From contig CAMDEA010000070.1 of assembly GCA_945893045.1 (NCBI GenBank), positions 1 to 39,810 on the forward strand: DNA of 39,810 bases, read 5' to 3'. A program made the position numbers and the translations under genes. The notes under the pieces are model-generated. The model had not been told where the DNA came from. It saw only the letters and a program-made list of their open reading frames with translations, and ran no database searches. This document shows positions 6,884 to 15,657 of the stretch, one piece after another. The stretch is from Planctomyces sp. SH-PL62. Lineage in GTDB: Bacteria; Planctomycetota; Planctomycetia; Planctomycetales; Planctomycetaceae. Position 1 is the stretch's first letter. Each line of letters begins with the position of its first letter.

Positions 6884-8185
6884 ATGCACCGACGACGATT
6901 TTTCTTCAGTTTGCTGGCAGTGCTGTTCTTCGTCAGCAACGCCACTGCGAAGGACGCAGGTAAGTCGCCGCCGAACGTTGTGCTGATTGTCTCTGACGAC
7001 CAGGCTTGGACCGATTACGGATTCATGGGGCATCCGCACATCCAGACGCCAAGACTCGATCGGCTCGCTCGCGAGAGTCTGGTGTATCGACGCGGGTATG
7101 TGACCAGTTCGCTCTGCTGTCCGAGCCTCGCGAGTCTCATCACCGGGAAGTATCCGCATCAGCACAAGATCGCCAACAACGATCCGCCGGGAGGCTCGAA
7201 AGACAAAGAGGCGTTCGCCGCCGGCCGTGAAACGATGAGTCGCTTCATGGATGCACAGCCGACGTTGCCTCGACTGCTCACGCAGGCGGGGTATCTAACT
7301 TTGCAAACTGGCAAATGGTGGCAGGGAGATTATTCTCGCGGCGGGTTCACGCATGGCATGACGAAGGGGCAGCGGCACGGAGACGCTGGGTTGGACATCG
7401 GCCGCAAGACGATGCAGCCCATTTATGATTTCGTCGGCGAGGCTCGGAAGAACGACAAGCCGTTCTTCATCTGGTACGCCCCGATGCTGCCGCACTCGCC
7501 GCACAACCCGCCGGAGCGGCTGTTCGACAAATACAAATCGCTGACGAAGTCGGAGCATGTTGCTCGGTATTGGGCGATGTGCGAGTTCTTCGACGAGACC
7601 TGCGGGCAATTGCTCGATCATCTCGAAGAACAAAAACTGGCCGAGAACACGATCGTAATCTACGTCACCGACAACGGCTGGATTCAGAGCCTCGACAAGC
7701 CGCAGTACGCTCCGAAGTCGAAGCAGTCGCAATACGACGGCGGCCTGCGCACGCCGATCATGGTCCGCTGGACCGGCAAGGTCGCTCCGAAAATGAGCGA
7801 CACGCCAATCAGTTCGCTGGACATTCTGCCGACGGTGCTTGAGGCCGTTGGCGTGAAGCGTCCGGCAGATTTGCCGGGACTCAGTCTGCTCGATGAAGCC
7901 GCCGTGGCCAAACGCGAGACGGTCTTTGGCGAGTGCTTCACGCACGACGCGCGCGATTTGCAGAATCCGGCCGCGAGCCTCCGCTGGCGCTGGCTCGCGC
8001 GCGGCGATTGGAAGCTGATCGTCCCCGACGCGAACAATGAGCCTGACAGCGTTGTCGAATTGTTCGATCTCAAGACCGATCCGCTGGAAACGAAAAACGT
8101 CGCGGCATCGGAGTCGGCACGAGTCAACACGCTGACCAAAGAGCTGGATGCCTGGTGGGCCGGATCGCGTTCCAAGAGTCGTTAA
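6884..8185 (+). CDS. Secreted family S1 sulfatase with variant active-site motif (CCPSL)
   Basis: A 433-aa sulfatase with a signal peptide (MHRRRFFFSLLAVLFFVSNA). Metal site VLIVSDDQAW (Asp38, Asp39) and the later YVTDNGW block are present. The formylglycine segment reads SSLCCPSLASLITGKYPHQH, so Cys78 is followed by C-P-S-Leu82 where the classical motif has Arg. I remember a planctomycete S1 subgroup with CRPSLAT at this place, so the Leu is probably a subfamily trait. A second Cys next to the modified one is also notable. I chose the ATG at 6884 because it begins the signal peptide; the frame from 6830 overlaps the palindrome. Substrate unknown. Confidence 0.9.
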   Translation: MHRRRFFFSLLAVLFFVSNATAKDAGKSPPNVVLIVSDDQAWTDYGFMGHPHIQTPRLDRLARESLVYRRGYVTSSLCCPSLASLITGKYPHQHKIANNDPPGGSKDKEAFAAGRETMSRFMDAQPTLPRLLTQAGYLTLQTGKWWQGDYSRGGFTHGMTKGQRHGDAGLDIGRKTMQPIYDFVGEARKNDKPFFIWYAPMLPHSPHNPPERLFDKYKSLTKSEHVARYWAMCEFFDETCGQLLDHLEEQKLAENTIVIYVTDNGWIQSLDKPQYAPKSKQSQYDGGLRTPIMVRWTGKVAPKMSDTPISSLDILPTVLEAVGVKRPADLPGLSLLDEAAVAKRETVFGECFTHDARDLQNPAASLRWRWLARGDWKLIVPDANNEPDSVVELFDLKTDPLETKNVAASESARVNTLTKELDAWWAGSRSKSR

Positions 8186-8347
8186 TCGCCGACAAGCCCC
8201 ACCAGCACGACGCGCCCGCGAGTGGTTTGCCGTTGTGCTGTTGGATGAGCGGTGCGATTTGTACGATCCGCCTCCCGCGTTCGACGTCGTCATTCGCGGG
8301 TGTGCTGTTTTTGAGTTCCGTTCGAAGCTTCAACAGGAGTGTGCAAG
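8186..8347. other. Intergenic region with short dispersed-repeat-like sequence
   Basis: These 162 nt hold no credible gene. CACCAGCACGACGCGCCCGC near 8200-8219 resembles a phrase often seen in planctomycete intergenic repeats. AGGAG at 8335-8339 is the Shine-Dalgarno site for the next gene. Confidence 0.4.
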
Positions 8348-8632
8348 ATGGTGACTGTCGGGATGAATTATCATGTGATCGAAGGCAAGCAGCAGGACTT
8401 CGAGACCAAGTTTGCCGGCGTGCTCGGCGCGTTGCGTGCCGCTGCCGGGCATACCGATTCGACGCTGTGGAAGGATGTCAGCGACGGCGCGTCGTACCTC
8501 ATCACCAGCGAATGGTCCGACGAGGAAGCCTTTAAGTGCTTCATCCAAAGCCAGGCATTTCGCGACGTGACCACCTGGGGCAAGGAGCAGATTCTCTCCG
8601 GCCGCCCGATGCACAAAGTTTACAAGCACTAA
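8348..8632 (+). CDS. ABM-domain protein (antibiotic biosynthesis monooxygenase-like)
   Basis: A 94-aa protein starting MVTVGMNYHVIEGKQQDFE, a typical single ABM ferredoxin-like domain: beta strand, charged helix, then LITSEWSDEEAFKCF and a C-terminal helix. Proteins of this fold form dimers and include quinol monooxygenases and haem-degrading enzymes, but most are uncharacterised. The ATG at 8348 is favoured because AGGAG lies about 8 nt upstream; an in-frame GTG at 8339 overlaps that site. It has no signal peptide, so it is cytoplasmic and an odd neighbour for secreted sulfatases. The exact reaction cannot be assigned. Confidence 0.8.
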   Translation: MVTVGMNYHVIEGKQQDFETKFAGVLGALRAAAGHTDSTLWKDVSDGASYLITSEWSDEEAFKCFIQSQAFRDVTTWGKEQILSGRPMHKVYKH

Positions 8633-8648
8633 GAGTCTGCCATCAGAA

Positions 8649-8730
8649 GTAGGTCAGCCTTTCCAGGCTGACTCTTTGAGTCATCGATGCTGTTTGAAGC
8701 GTTCGGGTCAGGCTGGAAAGCCTGACCTAC
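8649..8730. repeat. Paired hairpins between the ABM and sulfatase genes
   Basis: Arms 8649-8672 and 8707-8730 are complementary at 22 of 24 positions, and each arm also folds on itself (GTCAGCC...GGCTGAC). The right arm is identical to 18772-18795. It begins 17 nt after the upstream stop codon and ends 27 nt before the next ATG. Confidence 0.85.
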
Positions 8731-8757
8731 GTAGTAGCCCTTTCGCGAGACCGCACT

Positions 8758-10422
8758 ATGAAGCTGCTTGTCGGTGCCGCTTTGTTTTTGCTCTCAACAG
8801 CCGCGATGGCTGCTGAGCCTGCTCGGCCGAATGTCGTGGTCATCCTCGCCGATGACCTCGGCTACTCGGACCTCGGCTGCTACGGCGGCGAGATCGAGAC
8901 GCCGGTGCTCGACGGGCTGGCGAAGAATGGGCTGCGATTCACGCAGTTCTACAACACGGCCCGTTGCTGGCCGTCGCGAGCGGTGTTGCTCACCGGCTAC
9001 TACGCGCAGCAAGTGCGGCGCGATGCGCTTCCGAATGGCCCGAAAGCCGGAGGGCAGGGGACTCGGCCAGCGTGGGCGCGGTTACTGCCTGATATGCTCA
9101 AGCCGTTGGGCTACCGGTCGTATCATTCTGGCAAATGGCATGTGGACGGAGCACGCTTGGTCGGCGGCTTCGATCGCTCATACAGCTTGGAGGATCACAA
9201 CAGTTTCTTCGCTCCGCAGAATCATTTTGAGGATGACAAGAAGCTGCCGCCGGTTGATCCCGCGCATCCCAGCTACGTCACGACGATGATTGCCGATCAC
9301 GCGATCAAGTGCCTCAAAGAGCATACTCAACAGCACGCCGACCGGCCGTTTTTTTCTTACGTCGCCTTCACGTCGCCGCACTTTCCGCTGCACGCACTGG
9401 CGGAAGACATCGCGAAGTATCGCGACAAGTATCGTGGCGGTTGGACTGCCGCGCGAGACGCTCGCTGGCAGCGGCAGAAGTCGATGGGCTTGCTGACGTG
9501 CGGCCTCTCCGCGCCGGAGCGCGAGGTTGGGCCGCCTTATCACTTCGCCGACGCGCTGACGAAGCTCGGTCCTGGAGAGATCAACCGCCCGTTGCCCTGG
9601 GACGAACTCAATGCCGAGCAGCGCGACTTTCAAGCGGCGAAGATGGCGGTTCACGCGGCAATGGTCGATCGCATGGATCGCGAGATCGGCCGGCTGGTTG
9701 GGCAGCTTCGCGCGATGCGGGTCTTCGACAACACGCTGATCTTTTTCTGCTCGGACAACGGAGCCAGCGCGGAACTCATGGTTCGCGGCAACGGTCACGA
9801 TCCAAAAGCCCCGGCCGGTTCGGATCCGACGTACTTGTGTCTCGGCCCCGGCTGGTCGAACGCGGCGAACACTCCGTTTCGCCGCAACAAGACTTGGGTG
9901 CATGAGGGAGGCATCTCGACGTCGCTGATCGCGCATTGGCCGAAGGGAATCGCGGCTCGTGGAGAATTGCGAAACGATCCCGGCCATCTGATCGACCTCG
10001 TCCCCACGATTCTCGACGCTGTCGGCGGGAAGCGGTTTGAAACGTGGGAAGGTCAACCCGTTCCTCCCGCTCCGGGTAAGAGTTTGGTGCCTGCCTTCGC
10101 GAAGGATCGCAGCGTCTCGCGCGAATACCTGTGGTGGTTGCACGAGAACAACAAGGCCATTCGCGTGGGTGATTGGAAACTCGTCGCCGCCGCCAACCAA
10201 CCGACCAGCGGTGCCGGGGCTTGGGAGTTGTACGACCTCGGCAAGGACCGAGCGGAATCGAACGATCTCGCCGGAAAGTTGCCGGAGAAGGTTCGGGAAC
10301 TCGAGCAACTGTGGAACAAAGCGACCGTAGAGTTTCGTGAACTGGCGACGCGCGATCTTCCGGCCGATCAGAAATCCGACACAAAAGCCGCATCCCCCAA
10401 GAAGGCAAAAGCCAATCGGTGA
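8758..10422 (+). CDS. Secreted family S1 sulfatase (arylsulfatase type)
   Basis: A 554-aa sulfatase with signal peptide MKLLVGAALFLLSTAAMAA. Metal site VVILADDLGYSDLG (Asp32, Asp33) precedes the canonical formylglycine motif CWPSRAVLLTG at Cys70. SGKWHVDG and FFCSDNGAS contribute the remaining active-site positions. It resembles the large S1_4-type arylsulfatase subgroup of planctomycetes; this subgroup call is from memory. The lysine- and alanine-rich tail (KAASPKKAKANR) is disordered and similar in style to the tail of the next sulfatase. It probably acts outside the cytoplasm on a sulfated glycan. Confidence 0.93.
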   Translation: MKLLVGAALFLLSTAAMAAEPARPNVVVILADDLGYSDLGCYGGEIETPVLDGLAKNGLRFTQFYNTARCWPSRAVLLTGYYAQQVRRDALPNGPKAGGQGTRPAWARLLPDMLKPLGYRSYHSGKWHVDGARLVGGFDRSYSLEDHNSFFAPQNHFEDDKKLPPVDPAHPSYVTTMIADHAIKCLKEHTQQHADRPFFSYVAFTSPHFPLHALAEDIAKYRDKYRGGWTAARDARWQRQKSMGLLTCGLSAPEREVGPPYHFADALTKLGPGEINRPLPWDELNAEQRDFQAAKMAVHAAMVDRMDREIGRLVGQLRAMRVFDNTLIFFCSDNGASAELMVRGNGHDPKAPAGSDPTYLCLGPGWSNAANTPFRRNKTWVHEGGISTSLIAHWPKGIAARGELRNDPGHLIDLVPTILDAVGGKRFETWEGQPVPPAPGKSLVPAFAKDRSVSREYLWWLHENNKAIRVGDWKLVAAANQPTSGAGAWELYDLGKDRAESNDLAGKLPEKVRELEQLWNKATVEFRELATRDLPADQKSDTKAASPKKAKANR

Positions 10423-10443
10423 CGATTCCTCGTTGCTGTGCGA

Positions 10444-10523
10444 ATCCGTGTTATCCGCGTCATCTGTGTTCTTTGTGTTTCATGCCGTTTTGAAAAAACA
10501 CGGATGACGCGGATCGCACGGAT
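10444..10523. repeat. Palindrome between the third and fourth sulfatases
   Basis: Arms 10444-10474 and 10493-10523 match as complements at 27 of 31 positions around an 18-nt loop. The element starts 22 nt after a stop codon and ends 29 nt before the next ATG. The words ATCCGCGTCATC and GATGACGCGGAT form its core. Confidence 0.85.
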
Positions 10524-10552
10524 GGAACGATCCGCCAAGCAGGAAACGAATC

Positions 10553-12175
10553 ATGTCGAGAATCGCTGTATTGATGGTGCTGCTGGTCATCGCTGGCTCG
10601 GCCGAGGCGGCTGAACCAAAGCGGCCGAACATTCTGTTTGCGTTCGCCGATGACTGGGGCCGCTACGCCAGCATCTTCGCGGCGGTCGAGGGAGCCGGCT
10701 CGATCAACGACATCATCAAGACGCCGAATATCGACCGAGTCGCACGCGAGGGAGTGCTCTTCCGCCGCGCTTACGTCAACGCGCCGTCATGTACTCCGTG
10801 CCGCAGTTCGTTGCTGTCGGGCCAGTATTTCTGGCGCACTGGCCGAGCGGCGATTCTGCAAGGAGCTGTGTGGGACTCAAAGATTCCCAGCTTCCCGCTG
10901 TTGCTCAATGACGCCGGTTATCACATCGGCCAGACCTACAAAGTCTGGAGTCCCGGCCAGCCGAACGACGCACCATTCGGCGAGAATCGGTTTGCCTACG
11001 AGAAGGCCGGCGGCAAGTTCAATAATTTTTCGGAGAACTGCACGCAAATGGTCAAGAAGGGGCAATCACTCGATGAGGCGAAGGCCGAGCTTTATCGCGA
11101 CGTGACTGGCAACTTCGAGGCGTTCCTCGCGGATCGCAAACCCGACCAACCCTTTTGCTATTGGTTCGGTCCAACCAACGTGCATCGCATGTGGGAACGT
11201 GGCTCCGGCAAAGCGTTGTGGGGGATTGAGCCGGACTCGCTGAAAGGCAAGCTGCCCAAGTTTCTGCCCGATGTGCCAGAAGTCCGCGAGGACATCGCCG
11301 ATTACTTCGGTGAGATTCAAGCCTTTGATCACGCAGTCGGTTTGTTGTTGAAAAAGCTGGAAGAGATCGGCGAACTCGACAACACGCTGGTCGCGGTCAG
11401 CGGTGATCACGGCCCACCGGGATTCACGCACGGCAAGTGCAACCTGTACGACTTCGGCACGAACGTCACGCTGGCGATTCGCGGAGCCGGCACGCGCGGT
11501 GGCCGAGTGCTCGATGATTTCGTCGGTCTGCCCGATCTCGCGCCGACGTTTCTGGAAATCGCGGGCCTCAAACCACCCGACGTGATGACCGCCCGCAGCC
11601 TCGTGCCGGTACTGCGATCGGAGAAGTCCGGCCAAGCCGATCCGCAACGCAGCTTCGCGCTGACCGGACGAGAGCGGCATGTCGAGGACGCTCGCGACGG
11701 CTTCCTGCCCTATCCGCAGCGAGCGATCCGCACGAAAGATTATCTCTACATCATCAACTTCGAGCCGGATCGCTGGCCGATGGGGAACCCGTACAAGCTC
11801 GACGGCAGCGACGAACCCGACGCGGCGACTCTCGCGGCCAACACGCGGCTCACACTCTCGGACATGGACTCCAGTCCGACAAAGGCGTGGCTCATCAAGC
11901 ACCGCAACGAGCCGGAGTGGATTCCGTTCTACGACCTCGCGTTCGCCAAGCGTCCGCGCGAGCAGTTGTTTGTCGTTGCCGATGACCCGGATCAACTTCG
12001 TAACGTCGCGGCCGATCCGAAGTACGCAAAGGTTTGTGTGGAACTGCACGACAAGCTGATGTCCGAACTGGCTCGCACCAACGACCCGCGCGTCACTGGG
12101 GACAAGCAGTTCTTCGAGAAGCCGCCGATGGCTGGGCCGTTGACTGAGCCAAAGGCCAAAAAGAAAGCGCGGTGA
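10553..12175 (+). CDS. Secreted sulfatase, heparan N-sulfatase (sulfamidase)-like
   Basis: A 540-aa protein with signal peptide (cleavage near AEAAEPKR). Metal site FAFADDWGRYAS and the formylglycine motif CTPCRSSLLSGQYFWRTG begin at Cys80. The spacing and the segment after the motif (GRAAILQGAVWDS, DAGYHIG) resemble the S1 subgroup containing mammalian N-sulphoglucosamine sulphohydrolase, so it may cleave N-linked or related sulfates from glucosamine. The second conserved block is VAVSGDHGPPGF, with GDH in place of the usual DNG. It is followed after only 3 nt by a secreted RidA-like gene, so the two are almost certainly one operon. Substrate remains inference. Confidence 0.9.
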   Translation: MSRIAVLMVLLVIAGSAEAAEPKRPNILFAFADDWGRYASIFAAVEGAGSINDIIKTPNIDRVAREGVLFRRAYVNAPSCTPCRSSLLSGQYFWRTGRAAILQGAVWDSKIPSFPLLLNDAGYHIGQTYKVWSPGQPNDAPFGENRFAYEKAGGKFNNFSENCTQMVKKGQSLDEAKAELYRDVTGNFEAFLADRKPDQPFCYWFGPTNVHRMWERGSGKALWGIEPDSLKGKLPKFLPDVPEVREDIADYFGEIQAFDHAVGLLLKKLEEIGELDNTLVAVSGDHGPPGFTHGKCNLYDFGTNVTLAIRGAGTRGGRVLDDFVGLPDLAPTFLEIAGLKPPDVMTARSLVPVLRSEKSGQADPQRSFALTGRERHVEDARDGFLPYPQRAIRTKDYLYIINFEPDRWPMGNPYKLDGSDEPDAATLAANTRLTLSDMDSSPTKAWLIKHRNEPEWIPFYDLAFAKRPREQLFVVADDPDQLRNVAADPKYAKVCVELHDKLMSELARTNDPRVTGDKQFFEKPPMAGPLTEPKAKKKAR

Positions 12176-12178
12176 GCG

Positions 12179-13387
12179 ATGCGTGTGGTATTTCCATTTG
12201 CTGTCGTGATCTGGTTGGCTCAGGCAATTCTGGCGTTGGCGGACGATGGAGCGGCCGCACAGAAACGAACGAAGCACATCGGCAAAGAACCAATCTTCGG
12301 CGGCGCTCAAGCGGTGGTCGTCGAGGATGTCGCACTGTTTCACACGTCGCAGATTCTGCCGCTCGACTTAGATGGCAAGCTGGTGGGCGAAAACGTCAAC
12401 GAACAGGCCAGCATGGTTCTCAAAAACATCGGCATGTTGACCAACGCGCTCGACAACCGTCCCGAATCGCGACTCGTCAAGCTGAATGTGTACGTTCCGA
12501 GCGAGGCGGTCGCGAATGAATTGCGGACATTCCTCCCCACGCAGTTTCGCAAATCGGAGCGGCCGGCGATCAGTCTCGTGCAGACGCGACTACATCGGCC
12601 GGGAGTGCTGGTAACGATGGATACCGTCGCCATCGCGCACCGACCAGATCAGCACAACCTGAAATCCGTGTTCATCAACAAATGGCACGCGAACAAGACG
12701 GCGATTCTGCCGCGTGGCCCGCGCGTGTACGTCTCCGGTCAGGCCGAGAAGGGCCTGGATCTCGCCGACGCGACGGTCAAGACGTTGCAGAGTCTAAAGC
12801 AGACGTTGCAGCATCTCGGCAGCGAACCGCAGGATGTGGCTCAGGTGAAGTGCTTTTTGACGCCGATGGCGGAAGTCGCGAAGGTCGAAGCCGAAATTGA
12901 AAAGTTCTTCGCACCGTTGCCACCACCTCCGTGCGTGTTCGTCGAGTGGCAATCGACATTGCCGATTGAAATCGAACTGGTCGCCGCCGCGCGCTCGAAG
13001 GATGCACTGCAAGAGCCGCTCGAATTCGTCACGCCGCCGGGGATGACCGCGTCGCCGGTCTTCTGTCGAGTTGTGCGAGTCAACGGTCCGCGCACGATCT
13101 TTGTCTCCGGTTTGTTCGCGAAGGACGCGGCCGACGGAGCCGGCCAAGTCACGCAAGTCTTCGAGCAGCTTCAAGAGATCCTCAAAGCGAGCGGCAGCGA
13201 CCTGAAGCATCTGGCCAAGGCGACTTATTACGTCAGCGACAACGAGGCCAGCGCGAAGCTCAATGAACTGCGTCCGAAGTTTTACGACCCACAACGTCCG
13301 CCCGCCGCGTCGAAGGCGCAGGTGATCGGAGTGGGAGTCGCCAGTCGGTCGTTGACGCTCGACATGATCGCCGTGCCGGCGAAGTAG
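12179..13387 (+). CDS. Secreted protein with three RidA/YjgF-like domains
   Basis: A 402-aa protein beginning with a signal peptide (MRVVFPFAVVIWLAQAILALA). It appears to contain three consecutive RidA/YjgF-like domains, roughly residues 35-155, 165-275 and 285-400. Signs are the repeated L-x-x-x-G pattern in helices (NIGMLTNAL, QTLQHLGSEPQDV, EILKASGSDLKHL) each followed by a beta strand (RLVKLNVYV, AQVKCFLTP, AKATYYVSD). Ordinary RidA is a cytoplasmic single-domain trimer that deaminates reactive enamines; a three-domain chain could mimic a trimer. The export signal and tight coupling to a sulfatase suggest a different, perhaps carbohydrate-related role, which is speculative. Confidence 0.8.
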   Translation: MRVVFPFAVVIWLAQAILALADDGAAAQKRTKHIGKEPIFGGAQAVVVEDVALFHTSQILPLDLDGKLVGENVNEQASMVLKNIGMLTNALDNRPESRLVKLNVYVPSEAVANELRTFLPTQFRKSERPAISLVQTRLHRPGVLVTMDTVAIAHRPDQHNLKSVFINKWHANKTAILPRGPRVYVSGQAEKGLDLADATVKTLQSLKQTLQHLGSEPQDVAQVKCFLTPMAEVAKVEAEIEKFFAPLPPPPCVFVEWQSTLPIEIELVAAARSKDALQEPLEFVTPPGMTASPVFCRVVRVNGPRTIFVSGLFAKDAADGAGQVTQVFEQLQEILKASGSDLKHLAKATYYVSDNEASAKLNELRPKFYDPQRPPAASKAQVIGVGVASRSLTLDMIAVPAK

Positions 13388-13396
13388 GTTTGAGTT

Positions 13397-13494
13397 AAGG
13401 GTCGTGCGTTCAAAATTCAAAATTGGCGGGTTGAGCGCCTCGAGTACTCCCAACGCTTTGTCCGCCAATTTTGAATTTTGAACGCACGACCCTT
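13397..13494. repeat. Perfect 33-bp palindrome after the RidA-like gene
   Basis: Arms 13397-13429 and 13462-13494 are perfectly complementary over 33 nt with a 32-nt loop. The element begins 9 nt after the stop codon and ends 52 nt before the next start. The core is AT-rich (CAAAATTCAAAATTGGCGG), unlike surrounding sequence. Its loop contains a smaller pair, GTTGAG/CTCCCAAC. Confidence 0.9.
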
Positions 13495-13546
13495 GGTTGC
13501 GTGAGGTTTTGCAATTCAAGAACCCTACCAAGGCAAAGGATGTCCT

Positions 13547-14767
13547 ATGACCGGCGATCATCGGGAGAATCGAGTGGAACGGCGAGAACTGCTCGCAGGT
13601 TTCGGAGCGATCGCGGCGGGAATCGCGCTGGTCAACAACAGTGTCGCCGACGAGAAGAACCCCGCGACGCAAGTTGCCGACCGCACGTCAACGATCCGCA
13701 TCACCGCGCTCAAGACGTACTGGGTCGGGCCGGTCGTTTATGTGAAGATCGAGACCAATCACGGCATCACCGGCTGGGGCGATCTCAAGGGAGTCGATCC
13801 GCGTGTCTCGAAGCCACTTGCCGAGTCGCTGTTTGAATTGCTCGACGGCGAGAACCCGACGCGCGTCGAATACCTCTGGCAAAAACTTTTCCGAGCGCAT
13901 CGCAACATTCGCGGCGGTGCGTTCCTGGTTCACACGCTGGCGGCGATGGACATGGCGCTGTGGGACATCACCGGCAAGTTGTGGCAAGTGCCGATCTATC
14001 GCATGCTCGGCGGGCCGACGCGCGATCGCATCCGGGTGTATCACACGCCGAAGGCGATGAAGGTGCCGCCGCACGGCATCTACGAGCACTCCGGCAACCC
14101 GGCCGACATCGACAACATGGTCAAGGCGATCAAAGCCGCTCGCGAGAAAGTCGGGCCCGACGGAGCGGTCATGTTCGACGCGCACTCGGCCGTGCCTCCC
14201 GCGACGCTCATGCAACTCGCGGCGAAGCTCGAACCTTACGACCTGCTGTTCATCGAAGAGCCAGCCGTTCCCGGCAACATCGAAACTTTCAAGCGGCTGA
14301 AGCAGCACATCAACATCCCGCTGGCCACGGGCGAACGCGACCGCACGATCTGGGGCATGATCCCGTATCTGCAAGAAGGCTGCATCGACATCCTGCAACC
14401 CGACTGCTGTCACACCGGCGGCATCAGCCAGATGAAAAAGATCGCGGTCCTCGCCGAGGCGTACTTCGTCCCGATCGCTCCACATTGCACGGCGACCTTC
14501 CTGGGCATCGCGGCCAGCCTGCACGTCGTCTCGTCGATCCCGTTGTTTCTGATCCACGAGTTCTATCCGACCAACGCTGGCTTCAACTTGCCGGGAGTCA
14601 CTCGCATGGCCTTCGAGTACGACAAAGACGGCTACATCGGCCTGCCTCCCGGACCGGGACTGGGCGTCGAAGTGGATGAAGCGCGGCTCATTGAAGAATC
14701 GAAGAAGCCGCAGACCTACAAGTGGCCGGGAGCGAAGCTGAAGGATGGCTCGATTGCGGATTACTGA
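13547..14767 (+). CDS. Enolase-superfamily enzyme (mandelate racemase/dehydratase-like)
   Basis: A 406-aa protein with a twin-arginine-like leader (ERRELLAGFGAIAAGIALV), so probably exported folded or membrane-associated. The enolase-superfamily barrel carries the three metal ligands Asp211 (MFDAHS), Glu237 (IEEP) and Glu263 (TGER), and a His at 313 (PHC). The FDAH and TGER patterns resemble sugar-acid dehydratases such as D-galactonate or mannonate dehydratases rather than mandelate racemase itself. It would remove water from an aldonic or uronic acid to a 2-keto-3-deoxy acid. That fits downstream of a sugar dehydrogenase like the SDR at 4386, though export of such an enzyme is unusual. The exact sugar acid cannot be read. 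Confidence 0.85.
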   Translation: MTGDHRENRVERRELLAGFGAIAAGIALVNNSVADEKNPATQVADRTSTIRITALKTYWVGPVVYVKIETNHGITGWGDLKGVDPRVSKPLAESLFELLDGENPTRVEYLWQKLFRAHRNIRGGAFLVHTLAAMDMALWDITGKLWQVPIYRMLGGPTRDRIRVYHTPKAMKVPPHGIYEHSGNPADIDNMVKAIKAAREKVGPDGAVMFDAHSAVPPATLMQLAAKLEPYDLLFIEEPAVPGNIETFKRLKQHINIPLATGERDRTIWGMIPYLQEGCIDILQPDCCHTGGISQMKKIAVLAEAYFVPIAPHCTATFLGIAASLHVVSSIPLFLIHEFYPTNAGFNLPGVTRMAFEYDKDGYIGLPPGPGLGVEVDEARLIEESKKPQTYKWPGAKLKDGSIADY

Positions 14768-14784
14768 GATCGAAGAAATTGTTT

Positions 14785-14885
14785 CCGCACGGTTGGCAAG
14801 GCCGGAGCACGGATGAAGACAAGAGGTCGAAAACGCTGCCCTCTGTCTTGCCTTCATCCGTGCTCCGGTTTTGCCATCCGTGCGG
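14785..14885. repeat. Palindrome between enolase-family and GDSL genes
   Basis: Left arm 14785-14826 and right arm 14840-14885 are largely complementary, with a few mismatches and small gaps, over a short loop. It starts 17 nt after the stop codon. The words CCGGAGCACGGATGAAG and CTTCATCCGTGCTCCGG form the strongest pairing. Confidence 0.8.
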
Positions 14886-14934
14886 TGATCTGTCTTGTTT
14901 AGTCATTGATCAGCGAAATCGAAACGGAGGAATC

Positions 14935-15657
14935 ATGGCCCGACGGCGAACATTGGTGGCTGTTTTGTCGCTTTGGCTATTCGGCTTGGCCGTGTTGTCT
15001 GTTGTCGCCGCCGAGCCGCCGATCAAGATCGCGATGATCGGCGATTCGACGATGGCCTCGTATCCGAAGCCGCCGGAAGATCGGCCGAGCCTCACGGGTT
15101 GGGGCCAGGTCTTTGAGCTGTCTTTCAATGACAAAGTGAAAGTCAGTAATCACGCCCAGTCGGGCCGCAGTTCCAAGAGTTTTCTGCGCGAAGGCCGCTG
15201 GGAGCCGGTGCTGCGTGAGAAGCCGGATTTTGTTTTCATCCAATTCGGACACAACGATCAGCCCGGCAAAGGGGACCGCACGACGGATCCGAATGGCGAC
15301 TTTCAAGACAATCTGCGCAAGTTCATCGACGACGCTCGCGCGGCGGACATTCAACCGGTGCTGGTGACGCCGGTCGCTCGGCGCATCTTTGACAACGGCA
15401 AGGCGGTGACGACGCTGACTCCGTATGCCGACGCGATGAAGAAGGTCGCGGCGGAAAAGAAAGTCCCGCTGGTCGATCTGCACGCGGCGAGCTTTGACCT
15501 CTTCAATCAGCTCGGCGATACGGCGAGTGCCGATCTCAGTGCGTCCGCCAGCGATCGCACGCACTTCTCACGCAAAGGAGCCATCGAGATTGCCAAGCTC
15601 GTGGCCAATCGGCTGTCGCAGGACGTCCCGGCCTTGCACGCCTACTTGCGGCGGTAG
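14935..15657 (+). CDS. SGNH/GDSL hydrolase, rhamnogalacturonan acetylesterase-like
   Basis: A 240-aa secreted esterase. The signal peptide ends near VVAAEPP. Block I is MIGDSTMASY (nucleophile Ser38), block II is around AQSGRSSKS (Gly77), block III is FGHNDQP (Asn107) and block V is SDRTHFS (Asp207, His210). This spacing and the H-F-S-R-K-G ending match the rhamnogalacturonan acetylesterase family, which removes acetyl groups from pectic or other polysaccharides. The start ATG at 14935 is preceded by GGAGGA, a strong site; the upstream open frame runs through the palindrome. It fits a cluster attacking decorated polysaccharides. Confidence 0.9.
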   Translation: MARRRTLVAVLSLWLFGLAVLSVVAAEPPIKIAMIGDSTMASYPKPPEDRPSLTGWGQVFELSFNDKVKVSNHAQSGRSSKSFLREGRWEPVLREKPDFVFIQFGHNDQPGKGDRTTDPNGDFQDNLRKFIDDARAADIQPVLVTPVARRIFDNGKAVTTLTPYADAMKKVAAEKKVPLVDLHAASFDLFNQLGDTASADLSASASDRTHFSRKGAIEIAKLVANRLSQDVPALHAYLRR

